A stretch of DNA of 47,240 nt from JBCCCJ01 sp039029315 (GTDB lineage Bacteria; Bacteroidota; Bacteroidia; J057), in contig JBCCGK010000094.1 in the NCBI GenBank assembly GCA_039029315.1, forward strand, positions 1-47,240. The letters run 5' to 3'. The number at the start of each line of letters is the position of its first letter. Position 1 is the first letter of the stretch. The position numbers were made by a program, and so were the translations under genes. This document shows positions 34,124 to 43,338 of this stretch, piece by piece. The notes below the pieces were generated by a model. That model saw nothing but the letters and a program-made list of their open reading frames with translations, ran no database searches and was not told the origin of the DNA.

Positions 34124-34678
34124 ATGGAAGCAATGGACAGACTAGACCTATTCCCGGAAGGGAAGCTTGAAATCACACTGGGGCGTCTTTGTCAGCAGTT
34201 GATAGAAACCTATAATGATTTTGATCGGACGGTGATCCTTGGGGCACAACCCCGGGGGATCTACATGGGGCGTCGGATACAGCGGATCTTGTCCACCATG
34301 CTTCCTGATCTTGCCATTCCTTACGGAGATTTGGATGTGACCTTTTTCAGGGATGATTTCCGGAAACGGAGCAGCCCTCTACAACCCAATCAGACAAGAA
34401 TTGATTTTTTGATTGAAGATTGTAGGGTGATATTGGTTGATGATGTGCTCTATACAGGTCGGACTGTCCGAGCAGCAATGGATGCCATGCTGGCATATGG
34501 TCGCCCCAAATCTGTTGAGTTGTTGGTTTTGGTAGATCGAAAACGAAAACGAGAATTACCGATAGAGGCGTCTTATGTGGGGATAGAAGTAGACACAATC
34601 GAAACCCAACGAGTGTTGGTCGAGTTGAAAGAAAGCGGAGGCAATGATGAGGTTGTATTGATTTCGCAAGACTCGTAA
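34124..34678 (+). CDS. pyrR: PyrR, pyrimidine regulator / uracil phosphoribosyltransferase
   Basis: 184 residues from ATG 34124. Type I phosphoribosyltransferase fold with the PRPP loop VILVDDVLYTGRTVRAA and an upstream VILGAQPRGIYMGRRI segment; the GDLDVTFFRDDF motif is typical of PyrR. PyrR proteins bind pyr leader RNA to attenuate transcription and make UMP from uracil. Directly followed (33 bp) by pyrB, the expected target. I see no clear antiterminator/terminator pair in the about 60 bp in front of the gene, so RNA-based control is not shown here. An in-frame TTG at 34106 would add six residues. Confidence 0.92.
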   Translation: MEAMDRLDLFPEGKLEITLGRLCQQLIETYNDFDRTVILGAQPRGIYMGRRIQRILSTMLPDLAIPYGDLDVTFFRDDFRKRSSPLQPNQTRIDFLIEDCRVILVDDVLYTGRTVRAAMDAMLAYGRPKSVELLVLVDRKRKRELPIEASYVGIEVDTIETQRVLVELKESGGNDEVVLISQDS

Positions 34679-34711
34679 AAACTGCCAGTAAGAATATCTT
34701 GATTAGACTAT

Positions 34712-35632
34712 ATGGCTCTCAGTACGCGGCATCTCCTAGGGATCAAATACATCACAGCAAAAGATATCCAACTCATTTTTGAAACGGCTGAGAATTTCAA
34801 AGAAGTGATCAATCGCCCAATCAAGAAAGTCCCTTCTTTGAGAGATATCACCGTAGCAAACCTGTTTTTTGAAAACTCTACCCGCACACGTCTTTCCTTT
34901 GAATTGGCTGAAAAACGCCTCTCAGCTGATGTCGTCAATTTTTCTGCATCCTCCAGCAGTGTCAAAAAGGGAGAAACCCTCCTCGATACGGTGAACAATA
35001 TTCTGGCCATGAAGGTGGACATGGTCGTGATGAGACATCCCCATCCAGGTGCGCCAGTATTTTTGAGCAAGCATATCGATGCACAGATCGTCAATGCTGG
35101 AGATGGAACGCATGAGCATCCCACCCAGGCATTGTTGGATGGCTTTTCATTGTGGGAAAAATTCGGAGACCTCAAAGATCGAAAGATCGCGATTGTGGGA
35201 GATATCAAGCATAGCCGGGTTGCCTTGTCCAATATTTTTGCCCTGACCAAACTTGGCGCTAAAGTGAAGGTGTGTGGCCCTCCAACCTTGATACCGAAGT
35301 ATATCTCAAGTTTGGGTGTAGAAGTGGATTATAATTTGAGAAATACTCTCGAATGGTGTGATGCCGTCAATATGCTGCGCATTCAACTAGAAAGACAAGA
35401 CATCAAATATTTCCCTAGCTTGAGAGAATATTCCCTTCAATATGGTCTGGATATGGCCTTGCTTCGCTCCCTCAAAAAGGAATTGGTCATCATGCATCCT
35501 GGCCCAATAAATCGTGGAGTGGAAATCACAAGTGAAGTCGCCGATTCTGATCAATCCATCATCCTGGAGCAAGTGGAAAATGGCGTGGCTGTACGGATGG
35601 CTGTCCTGTATTTATTAGCCGGAGTCGGATGA
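34712..35632 (+). CDS. pyrB: Aspartate carbamoyltransferase catalytic subunit
   Basis: 306 residues. Makes N-carbamoyl-aspartate from carbamoyl phosphate and aspartate in pyrimidine synthesis. The carbamoyl-phosphate motif is FFENSTRTRLSF (52-63, S56-T-R-T-R60). Others: RHPHPGAP, GDGTHEHPTQALLDGF, KHSRVALSN and HPGPINRGVEI. Full length. No pyrI is nearby, as usual outside enterobacteria. Second gene of the pyrR-pyrB-lptF/G-thrC run. Confidence 0.97.
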   Translation: MALSTRHLLGIKYITAKDIQLIFETAENFKEVINRPIKKVPSLRDITVANLFFENSTRTRLSFELAEKRLSADVVNFSASSSSVKKGETLLDTVNNILAMKVDMVVMRHPHPGAPVFLSKHIDAQIVNAGDGTHEHPTQALLDGFSLWEKFGDLKDRKIAIVGDIKHSRVALSNIFALTKLGAKVKVCGPPTLIPKYISSLGVEVDYNLRNTLEWCDAVNMLRIQLERQDIKYFPSLREYSLQYGLDMALLRSLKKELVIMHPGPINRGVEITSEVADSDQSIILEQVENGVAVRMAVLYLLAGVG

Positions 35633-35697
35633 AACTGATACAACCTTCTGTGGACAACAAGACACTTTGAGAAGGACTATCTGGATCAACCTCAGAG

Positions 35698-37287
35698 ATG
35701 AAAAAACTGGATCGACATACCTTTTTTTCCTTTATAGGCCCCTTTGCAGTCAGCCTGCTGGTGATCCTGTTCATTCTCGTGATGCAGTTCATGGCCTTGT
35801 ATCTCAACGATATTGCCAGCAGGCAGCCTTCCCCGGATATCATCGGAAAACTATTTTTCTATGCCAGTGGGCGATTGGTGTTGACAGCCATGCCTGTTGC
35901 CTTGTTGGCGGGTGCATTGATGGCCTTTGGGAACCTGGGAGAATTCAATGAACTGGCTGCAATGAAATCTTGTGGCATCAGTCTGCTGAAAATCATGCGA
36001 TCTGTCGTGGCTTTTACGGCTTTGCTTACACTGGTATCGCTTTGGGTGTCATTTGATGTTATTCCCAAAGCCAATCTGAAGTTTTTTAGCTTGTTGTATG
36101 ATGTTCAGCGAAAAAAGCCGGACCTCGCCATCAAACCAGGACATTTTTATTCAGATATCGATGGCTACGTCATCCGGGTTTCAGACAAGAATCCTGATAG
36201 TGGAACCTTGTTCGATGTGATGATCTACAATCATACCGAAAATCGAGGGAACAATGATATCATCATTGCGGATTCTGCCCGAATGAAAACCAAAGGCGGA
36301 ACCCTGAGCATGGTCCTGTATGAAGGAGTGCGCTATGAAGAGTATAAACCAGAATCAGGTGAACAGGAAAATCGACCTCATGGCCGAACGTATTTCGATT
36401 CCCTCTACTACAGATTTCCATTGGAGGGATTTGAACTAAGCCGAACAGATGAAAGTCTATTTCGTCATCAAATCACCCTGCCATATCGGGAACTAGTCAA
36501 TGCGATCGACAGCATAGACGCCCTGGAAGGGAAGCAATTGATAAAAAACACGCAGCAATTAAGTCGGTATAACAAGATTGATACGGCTTTTATGGTCTAT
36601 ACGAAAGACACAATGCCTGTCAAGAAGACCGTAGTGACTTATGATATGGATTCTGATGAAACCATTCTGGAATGTTATGATAACGACTACCCTGATGATA
36701 TTGTCAGCCGAGCCATCACGAATGCCCGAGCGATCAAAAGCTATGTAGAATTCATGTCAAAGAAACGGGCAGATCAGAAGCAAGCTGAGCGAAAATATGA
36801 TTTTGAGTTTTACTTTCGATATGCCCTGCCTTTCAATTGTCTCGTCTTCGTCCTGATAGGGATTGCACTGGGAGCAATCATCCGAAAGGGAGGATTAGGT
36901 ATGCCCGCTCTGATTTCGCTGGGGTTCTTTATGGCCTTCTATGTATTGACGACTCAAGGAAAAAAACTGGCAAAAGAAGATGTGCTTGATCCCTTTGTAG
37001 GTGCCTGGCTGTCGGTCATTATTTTCGGACCGGTGGCACTTGCGCTGGTGTACCAGGCGACCATGGATGCAAAACTACTCAGTGAAAGTTATTGGGGAAT
37101 GGTTCGGGACAAATGGCCCGGGCTGGCTTATATTCTCCGGAGAATTCCTGGGATCGGCGCTGTTCTTTATGCTGTAGAGCTTGAGGAGAAGCAAGAGAAT
37201 ATGGAAGAATCTCTGGATGAGTTGGGGGATCTAATGGACGATGTTGGATCGGGAGTTCAGCGACTCTTTCGCCGGAAAAAGAAATAA
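35698..37287 (+). CDS. LptF/LptG-family permease
   Basis: 529 residues, YjgP/YjgQ family: membrane component of the LptB2FG transporter that moves LPS from the inner membrane towards the cell surface. Three TMs near the N-terminus (FFSFIGPFAVSLLVILFILV and two more up to about 125), a large periplasmic beta-jellyroll domain about 130-360, and three TMs at about 375-465 (LPFNCLVFVLIGIALGAIIR). The about 60 residues at the C-terminus are charged, ending RRKKK. It cannot be assigned to LptF or LptG from this alone. It precedes thrC by only 6 bp, an odd but clear co-transcription. Confidence 0.9.
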   Translation: MKKLDRHTFFSFIGPFAVSLLVILFILVMQFMALYLNDIASRQPSPDIIGKLFFYASGRLVLTAMPVALLAGALMAFGNLGEFNELAAMKSCGISLLKIMRSVVAFTALLTLVSLWVSFDVIPKANLKFFSLLYDVQRKKPDLAIKPGHFYSDIDGYVIRVSDKNPDSGTLFDVMIYNHTENRGNNDIIIADSARMKTKGGTLSMVLYEGVRYEEYKPESGEQENRPHGRTYFDSLYYRFPLEGFELSRTDESLFRHQITLPYRELVNAIDSIDALEGKQLIKNTQQLSRYNKIDTAFMVYTKDTMPVKKTVVTYDMDSDETILECYDNDYPDDIVSRAITNARAIKSYVEFMSKKRADQKQAERKYDFEFYFRYALPFNCLVFVLIGIALGAIIRKGGLGMPALISLGFFMAFYVLTTQGKKLAKEDVLDPFVGAWLSVIIFGPVALALVYQATMDAKLLSESYWGMVRDKWPGLAYILRRIPGIGAVLYAVELEEKQENMEESLDELGDLMDDVGSGVQRLFRRKKK

Positions 37288-37293
37288 ACGCAC

Positions 37294-38412
37294 ATGTATA
37301 TTTGTCAGGAAACGGGTGTCAGGTATCCCCTGGATGAGATTCGATGGCGAAGTGAAACAGGTGGACTCCTTGACATTGAACAGCATCTTCGATTTGATCC
37401 GACTGACCTCAAGGAGAAGCCTCACTCTTTGTGGAGATATGCATCGACTTTTCCTGCTATTATTCGGGACCATCCGGTATCGCTGGGAGAAGGAATGACG
37501 CCATTGATTGCTGTCAGGCTAGGGGGGAGAGAGGTGTCAGTGAAGCTGGACCAGATGTTTCCTTCTGGTTCCTACAAAGACAGGGGGGCAACGGCCCTGA
37601 TCAGTCTGGCTCGTGCATTGGGAGTTTCGCAAGTGGTTCAGGACTCCTCTGGCAATGCTGGTTGTGCTGTCGCTCAATATGCGGCCATGGCGGGGATAGC
37701 TTGTGAGATCTTTGTTCCTGCATCCACCTCTCCTGCCAAACTCATTCAGATTGCCAGTTATGGCGCGACTGTAACCAAAGTCCCCGGCTCTCGCGAAGAT
37801 ACAGCGAGGGCAGCCAGAGACGCGGCCGAACGTCATTTTTATGCCAGCCATGTTTGGCATCCCTTCTTTTATCAAGGGACAAAGACCTTTGCCTATGAAG
37901 TCTGCGAGCAAATGGGATGGGAGGCACCAGATACGGTCATTCTCCCTGCTGGAAACGGAACCCTGCTCCTGGGGGCTGCGATTGGGTTTCGGGAGCTGAA
38001 ACAAAGTGGGGTCATCGACAAGACACCTAAGCTGGTGGGGGTACAGGCCAGGAATTGTGCGCCCCTATTCGAGGCTTATCATCAAGGATTACAAACGGTT
38101 CCTGCCCTGGAGACACAGCAGACCTTGGCTGAAGGGATCGCGATTGCCTTGCCATTACGCGGCATGCAGATGATCGCAGAAGTCAAGGAAACAGCCGGAA
38201 CATTTTTGGCAGTAGAGGAGGAGGAAATCACGCAGGCTCTTCGAGATATGCTCAAACAAGGCATCTTTTTGGAACCCACTTCAGCGGCTGTGATTGCTGG
38301 AGTCTCTCAATATATAGCCAAACATGCTGAGAAGGATGAAACCATCGTTTCGGTGGTGACGGGGCATGGATTGAAATCCTCTCCAAAGATCGGAAAAATG
38401 CTTCATCTCTAA
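37294..38412 (+). CDS. thrC: Threonine synthase-like PLP enzyme
   Basis: 372 residues, fold-type II PLP enzyme. Opens with a short Cys-bearing segment (MYICQETGVRYPLDE). PLP lysine K95 in PSGSYKDRGAT; the asparagine loop SSGNAGCAVAQYAA; and the phosphate-binding PAGNGTLLLGA. The SLGEGMTPL motif at 63-71 is typical of threonine synthases, which convert O-phosphohomoserine to threonine. Related fold-type II lyases are possible but less likely. Last gene of the run starting at pyrR; a hairpin follows 19 bp after the stop. Confidence 0.85.
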   Translation: MYICQETGVRYPLDEIRWRSETGGLLDIEQHLRFDPTDLKEKPHSLWRYASTFPAIIRDHPVSLGEGMTPLIAVRLGGREVSVKLDQMFPSGSYKDRGATALISLARALGVSQVVQDSSGNAGCAVAQYAAMAGIACEIFVPASTSPAKLIQIASYGATVTKVPGSREDTARAARDAAERHFYASHVWHPFFYQGTKTFAYEVCEQMGWEAPDTVILPAGNGTLLLGAAIGFRELKQSGVIDKTPKLVGVQARNCAPLFEAYHQGLQTVPALETQQTLAEGIAIALPLRGMQMIAEVKETAGTFLAVEEEEITQALRDMLKQGIFLEPTSAAVIAGVSQYIAKHAEKDETIVSVVTGHGLKSSPKIGKMLHL

Positions 38413-38431
38413 TCGTTGAGTCACAACACAA

Positions 38432-38462
38432 AGAGAGCATCTACGAATCATAGATGCTCTCT
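38432..38462. terminator. 12-bp stem-loop between convergent thrC and gap
   Basis: AGAGAGCATCTA (38432-38443), a 7-nt loop, TAGATGCTCTCT (38451-38462). It lies 19 bp after thrC and 51 bp past the end of gap on the other strand. There is no long T-run, so this may be a weaker or factor-aided terminator. Confidence 0.65.
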
Positions 38463-38513
38463 GGATGCCAAGGGTTCGGAACACTCAGCATGAATATGTC
38501 AATTGCTGATTCC

Positions 38514-39509
38514 TTAGGATAGCTTCATCAACAAATCAACTACTCTACAAGCGTATCCCCACTCATTGTCATACCAGCTGACAACTTTGGCCAGATTGCC
38601 GTTGACAGAAGTCATGAGGCTATCGAAGATGGAAGAGTGTGGATTGCCGATGATATCAGAAGAAACCAAAGGATCTGTTGAATATTCCAGGATGCCAGCC
38701 AATGGTCCATCGGCAGCAGCTTTCATTGCCGCATTGATATCTTCGGCTGAAGCATCTTTTTCCAAGACGACTGTGAGATCTACCAAAGATCCATCAGGAA
38801 TGGGTACACGAACAGCAGAACCGTCCAGTTTGCCTTTCAACTCAGGCAGAACAAGCCCTACAGCAGCAGCAGCTCCAGTAGTGGTTGGTAGAATGTTGAC
38901 AGCAGCGGCTCTGGCTCTTCGCAAGTCTCTGTGAGGAGCATCCTGAATCCGCTGGTCAGCAGTATATCCATGAATGGTGGTCATATATCCAGCACTGATT
39001 CCAAATGTATCATTCAATACTTTGGCAACTGGCGCAAGACAGTTGGTTGTACAAGAAGCATTGGATACAATTTTCATGTCGGAGGTAAGGATATCATCAT
39101 TGACACCCAAAACGACAGTTGCATCGATGGCACCTTTGGCTGGAGCAGAGATAACAACCTTTTTGGCTCCGGCAGTCAGGTGTTTGCTTGCACCTTCCCG
39201 ATTTCGAAATACACCAGTAGATTCTACAACGATGTCTACCCCCAGATCTCCCCAGCCAAGATTTTCTGGATTGCGTTCTGCACTAGCAAGAATACGGCTG
39301 CCATTCACTGTGATAGACTCATCGTCAGATCCATCTACACTCCCGGCGAATTTACCGTGAATAGAGTCATACTTGAGCAGGTGAGCGAGTGTTGCATTGT
39401 CAGTGAGGTCGTTGATTTTAACGATCTCAACAGCGGGATTGTCAATGAGGTTTCGGAACACCAGTCTTCCGATGCGCCCAAATCCATTGATTCCAATTTT
39501 TATTGCCAT
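38514..39509 (-). CDS. gap: Glyceraldehyde-3-phosphate dehydrogenase, type I
   Basis: 331 residues from ATG 39509. Glycolytic NAD-dependent enzyme making 1,3-bisphosphoglycerate. Rossmann start MAIKIGINGFGRIGRLVFRN; catalytic Cys153 in SNASCTTNCLAP; the phosphate-binding and His-bearing region TTIHGYTADQRIQD; and the end WYDNEWGYACRVVDLL. Full length. I chose ATG 39509 because it directly starts the conserved IKIGING; an in-frame extension to 39590 crosses the promoter. It converges on thrC. Confidence 0.97.
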   Translation of the reverse strand: MAIKIGINGFGRIGRLVFRNLIDNPAVEIVKINDLTDNATLAHLLKYDSIHGKFAGSVDGSDDESITVNGSRILASAERNPENLGWGDLGVDIVVESTGVFRNREGASKHLTAGAKKVVISAPAKGAIDATVVLGVNDDILTSDMKIVSNASCTTNCLAPVAKVLNDTFGISAGYMTTIHGYTADQRIQDAPHRDLRRARAAAVNILPTTTGAAAAVGLVLPELKGKLDGSAVRVPIPDGSLVDLTVVLEKDASAEDINAAMKAAADGPLAGILEYSTDPLVSSDIIGNPHSSIFDSLMTSVNGNLAKVVSWYDNEWGYACRVVDLLMKLS

Positions 39510-39559
39510 TTTGTAACGATTATGGGTACTACGTTCAATAGTTTGTAACAAAATCGGTG

Positions 39560-39590
39560 CGAAATTACAGAGTCTTGTAGTGAAAAACAA
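39560..39590 (-). promoter_or_regulatory. Candidate gap promoter
   Basis: On the minus strand: TTG (complement of 39588-39590), 20 bp, then TAATTTCG (complement of 39560-39567), one base off the TAnnTTTG consensus. It lies about 50 bp before the gap ATG. The rest of 39591-39794 shows no gene I trust. Confidence 0.45.
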
Positions 39591-39794
39591 TAAAAGAGCG
39601 AACAGACTTGGGCGACTGTTTGAATTTCATCTGATGGGTTTGTTGCGAACATTTTTGTGGCTGTTCTCATCCTTGATCATTCCTTCGCTTTTGGTTTGTG
39701 TTCGGCTTTCCAGCCTGGACTTGAGCATTGGGAACTCAGAAGCAAGCCTCAAAAACTCTTTCTCAAGTGTTTGCATAATTTTTTCACAAAACCC

Positions 39795-39825
39795 TTGACA
39801 GAAAAACCCGCACTCCTTACCTTTG
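39795..39825 (+). promoter_or_regulatory. Promoter of tRNA-Glu
   Basis: TTGACA (39795-39800), 17 bp, TACCTTTG (39818-39825). Both the -33 and the -7 TAnnTTTG boxes are strong, and the tRNA begins 31 bp after the -7 box. This is the best promoter in the window. Confidence 0.8.
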
Positions 39826-39856
39826 CACACGCTATTGAAAAATAGCATCCGAACGT

Positions 39857-39928
39857 GTCCCGTTCGTCTAGTGGTTAGGACTCCAGATTTTCATTCTGGC
39901 AACGGGGGTTCGACTCCCCCACGGGATG
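39857..39928 (+). tRNA. tRNA-Glu (anticodon TTC)
   Basis: The 72-nt gene folds as a cloverleaf: acceptor GTCCCGT/ACGGGAT with a G-U first pair, discriminator G at 39928, D-arm with AGTGGTTAGGA, anticodon stem CCAGA/TCTGG around loop TTTTCAT (anticodon TTC, reading GAA/GAG), and T-arm CGGGGGTTCGACTCCCCC (stem GGGGG/CCCCC). CCA is not encoded. A terminator follows within 20 bp, so it is a single-tRNA transcript. Confidence 0.95.
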
Positions 39929-39942
39929 CAAGCTTTACAAGC

Positions 39943-39981
39943 AAAGCCCTTAGGAACAATTCCTTGGGGCTTTTCCTTTTT
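39943..39981 (+). terminator. Terminator of tRNA-Glu
   Basis: AAAGCCC (39943-39949) pairs with GGGCTTT (39967-39973), extended inside by GGAA/TTCC, then TTCCTTTTTG. A typical intrinsic terminator. Confidence 0.75.
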
Positions 39982-40316
39982 GTGTGATTGATACATTTCC
40001 ACCCATCCTCAGGTTTTTTCTCCAGATCAATGATGAGGATGCTGAATCAATGCTGTTCAGATTTTGCGTCTATGTCGAAGGTGATGTTAAATGTCAAATG
40101 GGATAAAATACGGATATGCGAAGGTAAATTTTGATTATATTCAACCGCTAGCCTTTCCTATTTTTAGGCCCATCACTTGTGATTTGAAATCCATAATAAA
40201 TCATAGATGATGCCTTCTGCTATTTGTGATTCTTGCCTTTGATTGAGCATAATTGCCCTTTGAATGATGATCAAGTAACACATACTGCTCTGTAGGAAGG
40301 CAGTGGAGACTTGCGA
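39982..40316. other. Intergenic spacer, one small dyad
   Basis: No gene seen. CATCCTCA (40004-40011) pairs perfectly with TGAGGATG (40034-40041) across 22 bp. The rest probably contains the GH16 promoter, but I find no clear TAnnTTTG box. Confidence 0.5.
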
Positions 40317-41228
40317 ATGATCTTTTTCTTAAAAAATGAGCCGATGTTATTTACCTCTTTTCACTCACCTCGCCTCCTCATGGTTTTATGTGCAAGTCTG
40401 TTGTTAAGCTGCTCTTCTGAAGATCCGCCTTCGCTTCCCCAGCAAGAACCAATGGAAGAAGAGGGGGAGTATGCCCTTGTCTGGGCCGATGAATTTGAGG
40501 TAGATGGTCCGCCTGATCCCAACAACTGGTCCTTCGAACAGGGGTTTGTCCGGAATCGGGAACTGCAGTGGTATCAGGAAGACAATGCGTTTGTAGAAAA
40601 TGGCGTTTTGGTCATTGAGGGACGACGAGATACCTTTCCCAATCCCAATTATGATCCATCCAATACCGATTGGAGAATCTATCGCCCAGAGATCCATTAT
40701 ACCTCTTCCAGCATCAATACATTGAACAAGCAGAGCTGGAAGTATGGTCGCTTTGAAATACGTGCCAAAATCATAGCTGAAGAAGGGCTTTGGCCAGCAA
40801 TCTGGACTTTGGGAACAGGACATGAATGGCCCAGTGGTGGCGAAATCGACATCATGGAGTTTTATGGAGGCAATATTCTCGCCAATGCGGCCTGGGCGGG
40901 CGCTGAACGCTGGCAGGCCATATGGGATGATTCCAGAACCCCCGTATCCAGTTTTGGGGATCCAGAGTGGGATCAAAAGTTCCATATCTGGCGCATGGAT
41001 TGGGATGGAAAGGAAATCAAGATCTATGTGGATGATCAACTACTCAATACCATCAATCTGAGTACGACAATCAATCAGAGAGGAAATGTCAATAACCCTT
41101 TCCGAGAACCTAAGCATTATATCCTCCTCAATCTGGCGATAGGAGGGAACAACGGAGGAGATCCTAGAGGGACAGAATTTCCCTCTCGCTATGAGGTGGA
41201 TTATGTGAGGGTCTATCAACGAGAGTAA
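40317..41228 (+). CDS. GH16 endo-beta-glucanase/galactanase lipoprotein
   Basis: 303 residues from ATG 40317 (an ATG at 40344 is also possible, a TTG at 40311 less so). Lipoprotein signal LCASLLLSC with lipidated Cys32, so probably on the outer membrane. GH16 jelly-roll: LVWADEFEVDG near the start, SWKYGRFEIRAKI, GLWPAIWTLG, and the catalytic GGEIDIMEF with nucleophile E176, helper D178 and acid/base E181. The end YEVDYVRVYQ is the usual last strand. GH16 cleaves beta-1,3/1,4-glucans or red-algal galactans; the exact substrate is uncertain. It precedes a sulfatase by 111 bp, which hints at a sulfated algal polysaccharide. Confidence 0.92.
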   Translation: MIFFLKNEPMLFTSFHSPRLLMVLCASLLLSCSSEDPPSLPQQEPMEEEGEYALVWADEFEVDGPPDPNNWSFEQGFVRNRELQWYQEDNAFVENGVLVIEGRRDTFPNPNYDPSNTDWRIYRPEIHYTSSSINTLNKQSWKYGRFEIRAKIIAEEGLWPAIWTLGTGHEWPSGGEIDIMEFYGGNILANAAWAGAERWQAIWDDSRTPVSSFGDPEWDQKFHIWRMDWDGKEIKIYVDDQLLNTINLSTTINQRGNVNNPFREPKHYILLNLAIGGNNGGDPRGTEFPSRYEVDYVRVYQRE

Positions 41229-41339
41229 TCAGAGATTGCTGATGATAGAGAAAGGGGAGCAGGGGGGAGGCAAATGGGAAGCGATGAGCCTTTCTGCTTT
41301 CAAAGTGAAGCTCATACAAATACCGCTTACGAAAATAGA

Positions 41340-42914
41340 ATGAATCATATGAGGACCCTCCTGTTTTTCCTGATCCTTTTGGGATGTTTGACATCATGTC
41401 AGCAGACAACAAATGATGAAAGACCCAATGTCGTCTTCATGGTATGTGATGATTTGAATGACTACATCGGAGCATTTGGTGGCCACCCACAAGCCCGAAC
41501 CCCTAACATGGATGCGCTGGCGATATCCGCTGTGACCTTCCTCAATGCCCAGAGCAATATCCCGGTATGTTCTCCCTCACGGAATAGTTTCCTTACTGGT
41601 GTATATCCACATGTTTCGCTGGATTTTCGATGGACCCCCAGGAAAAAACAAGTCGTGCTTCAACACAACAAGACTTTCATTGACTTATTCAAGGAAAATG
41701 GATACACCCTCGCAGGGAGTGGAAAAATATACCATAGTCATGAACCAGAACCCTGGGATGATTGGGGGGCCACATTGAAGTACAACTATGGTCCTTTCGT
41801 TTTTGATGGTGAAAAAGTGACGGCTCATCCCGAAGTTCCCAATCCCTATCATGAAATTGGTGCAATAGATGGTTCATTTGGTCCTTTTTTTTCAGAAACC
41901 AACTCAAGTGGAGAGAAGACAGGAACTAGCTGGGTACATGGTCGAGATAAGCAGCCATTTAGATATGTGTCGGATGATGATCGTGATGCGACCAATGATG
42001 AACAACATGCTGCATTTGCTGTTCGAAAAATCAAGGAATTTGAAGAGCAAGGCATAGATCAACCCTTTTTCATTGGGCTTGGTTTCGTTCGGCCACATAC
42101 TCCCCTTCATGCCCCCAGGAAATACTTTGACATGTTTCCGCTGGATGAAATTGAGTTGGACAAATGGAAAGAACAGGATGAATCGGATACCTGGTATGCG
42201 AAGAATGTGAGCCCGGAGATGAAAGGCCTGAGATATTATCGAACGCTTCTGGAATCTTATGGTGGGGATAGAGAGTTAGCCTTGAAAAAGTTTCTACAGG
42301 CATACCTTGCTTGTGTGGCATTTGTAGATGATCAAATTGGCAAGGTTGTTCGTGCGGTGAGGGCTTCGAAATATGCCGATAACACCCTCATCATTCTCAC
42401 CAGTGATCATGGCTGGCAAATGGGAGAGAAGTCCTACCTATTTAAGAATTCAGCCTGGGAGGAAAGCTGCCGCGTTCCCTTGATCATTTCTACCCCAGAG
42501 GCGAATACTGGAACTGTAGAACGAGCCGTTTCCCTGATTGATCTGTTTCCTACGATGGTCGACTATTGCAAACTCCTTGGGAACAACAAGCTCAATGATC
42601 AAGGGGCAGAATTGGGAGGCGTGAGTTTGCGTCCGCTATTGGAAGATCCCCAAAGCGGTGAATGGAATGGGCCTGCAGGGGCGATTTCTATCATTGGCAA
42701 CTATGCTTCGGGCTTTGATAGCACACTGGCAGGGCAGAACTTTTCTTATCGAACGGCAGATTGGAGATATATCCGTTATAGTGATCAAAATGAAGAGCTG
42801 TATGATCACAGGACTGATCCTTATGAATGGACCAATCTGGCTACTGACACCTTATACCATGATGTGCTGGCCCGACTAAGAGATGATGTAGAGGAATTGG
42901 TTTTTGAACAATGA
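41340..42914 (+). CDS. Sulfatase (S1 family) lipoprotein
   Basis: 524 residues from ATG 41340, or 521 from the in-frame ATG at 41349. Lipoprotein signal LLFFLILLGCLTSC, with Cys16 or Cys20 as the lipidation site. Type I sulfatase: metal-binding VFMVCDDLNDY, and the formylglycine signature PVCSPSRNSFLTG with Cys77 (CxPxR), needing a maturase elsewhere. SDHGWQMGEKS is a second metal site. Best resembles iduronate-2-sulfatase-like enzymes. It removes sulfate esters from polysaccharides, likely the GH16 substrate or its products. Followed at once by the relic of a second sulfatase. Confidence 0.93.
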   Translation: MNHMRTLLFFLILLGCLTSCQQTTNDERPNVVFMVCDDLNDYIGAFGGHPQARTPNMDALAISAVTFLNAQSNIPVCSPSRNSFLTGVYPHVSLDFRWTPRKKQVVLQHNKTFIDLFKENGYTLAGSGKIYHSHEPEPWDDWGATLKYNYGPFVFDGEKVTAHPEVPNPYHEIGAIDGSFGPFFSETNSSGEKTGTSWVHGRDKQPFRYVSDDDRDATNDEQHAAFAVRKIKEFEEQGIDQPFFIGLGFVRPHTPLHAPRKYFDMFPLDEIELDKWKEQDESDTWYAKNVSPEMKGLRYYRTLLESYGGDRELALKKFLQAYLACVAFVDDQIGKVVRAVRASKYADNTLIILTSDHGWQMGEKSYLFKNSAWEESCRVPLIISTPEANTGTVERAVSLIDLFPTMVDYCKLLGNNKLNDQGAELGGVSLRPLLEDPQSGEWNGPAGAISIIGNYASGFDSTLAGQNFSYRTADWRYIRYSDQNEELYDHRTDPYEWTNLATDTLYHDVLARLRDDVEELVFEQ

Positions 42915-42954
42915 TTCTGAAGGGATGTTATTTAGCATGCTGACAATCAGATGT

Positions 42955-43263
42955 ATGAATCAGTTGAATTGGTTTTTTGGTGTTTGGATAGGGATGTTCA
43001 TATTGTCTTGTACAGACAATAATAACCCCAATAAGGAGATGATTAGGCCCAATCTGATTGTGATCATGACCGATGATCAGGAATGGGCGGATGTGGGCTT
43101 CAATGGGTGTCAGGATATTCCAACACCCACCACCGATCGGGTACGATCCATCCGAAAGGATCGATTCCGATATGTCAGAAACTATAAAACCGACCGGATT
43201 TTCCTACAGACGCAGTATAAAGACAGGAAGTACTATACCAAAAACATCCATGCCCCCATATGA
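42955..43263 (+). pseudogene. Relic of a second sulfatase with a large internal deletion
   Basis: About 102 residues in one open frame. The start is that of a complete sulfatase: a lipoprotein signal ending FILSC, then RPNLIVIMTDDQEWADVGFN with the metal-binding Asp pair, and a degraded IPTPTTDRV (normally TPNIDRL). The formylglycine motif CxPxR should come about 40 residues on but is absent. Instead the frame jumps to RSIRKDRFRYVRNYKTDR and QYKDRKYYTK, which resembles the segment near the C-terminus of sulfatases. Some 300 or more residues are missing, including catalytic Cys. The frame is kept, and it is only 40 bp after the intact sulfatase. I call it a deletion pseudogene; a small derived protein is possible. 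Confidence 0.7.
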
Positions 43264-43338
43264 TTGAATATTGGCAGTAAACTTTTTGTGACCTTCGATA
43301 TGATCATCCGAAAAAATCCCCAACTGTCCGGGAAATCC

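Noticed and set aside
39627..39848. 73-residue minus-strand frame between gap and tRNA-Glu
   Set aside because: It runs through the tRNA promoter, is Cys/Lys-rich without pattern and has no neighbours in an operon.
42904..42954. Longer start for the sulfatase relic overlapping the upstream sulfatase stop
   Set aside because: The lipoprotein signal begins properly at the Met at 42955; upstream residues look non-signal.
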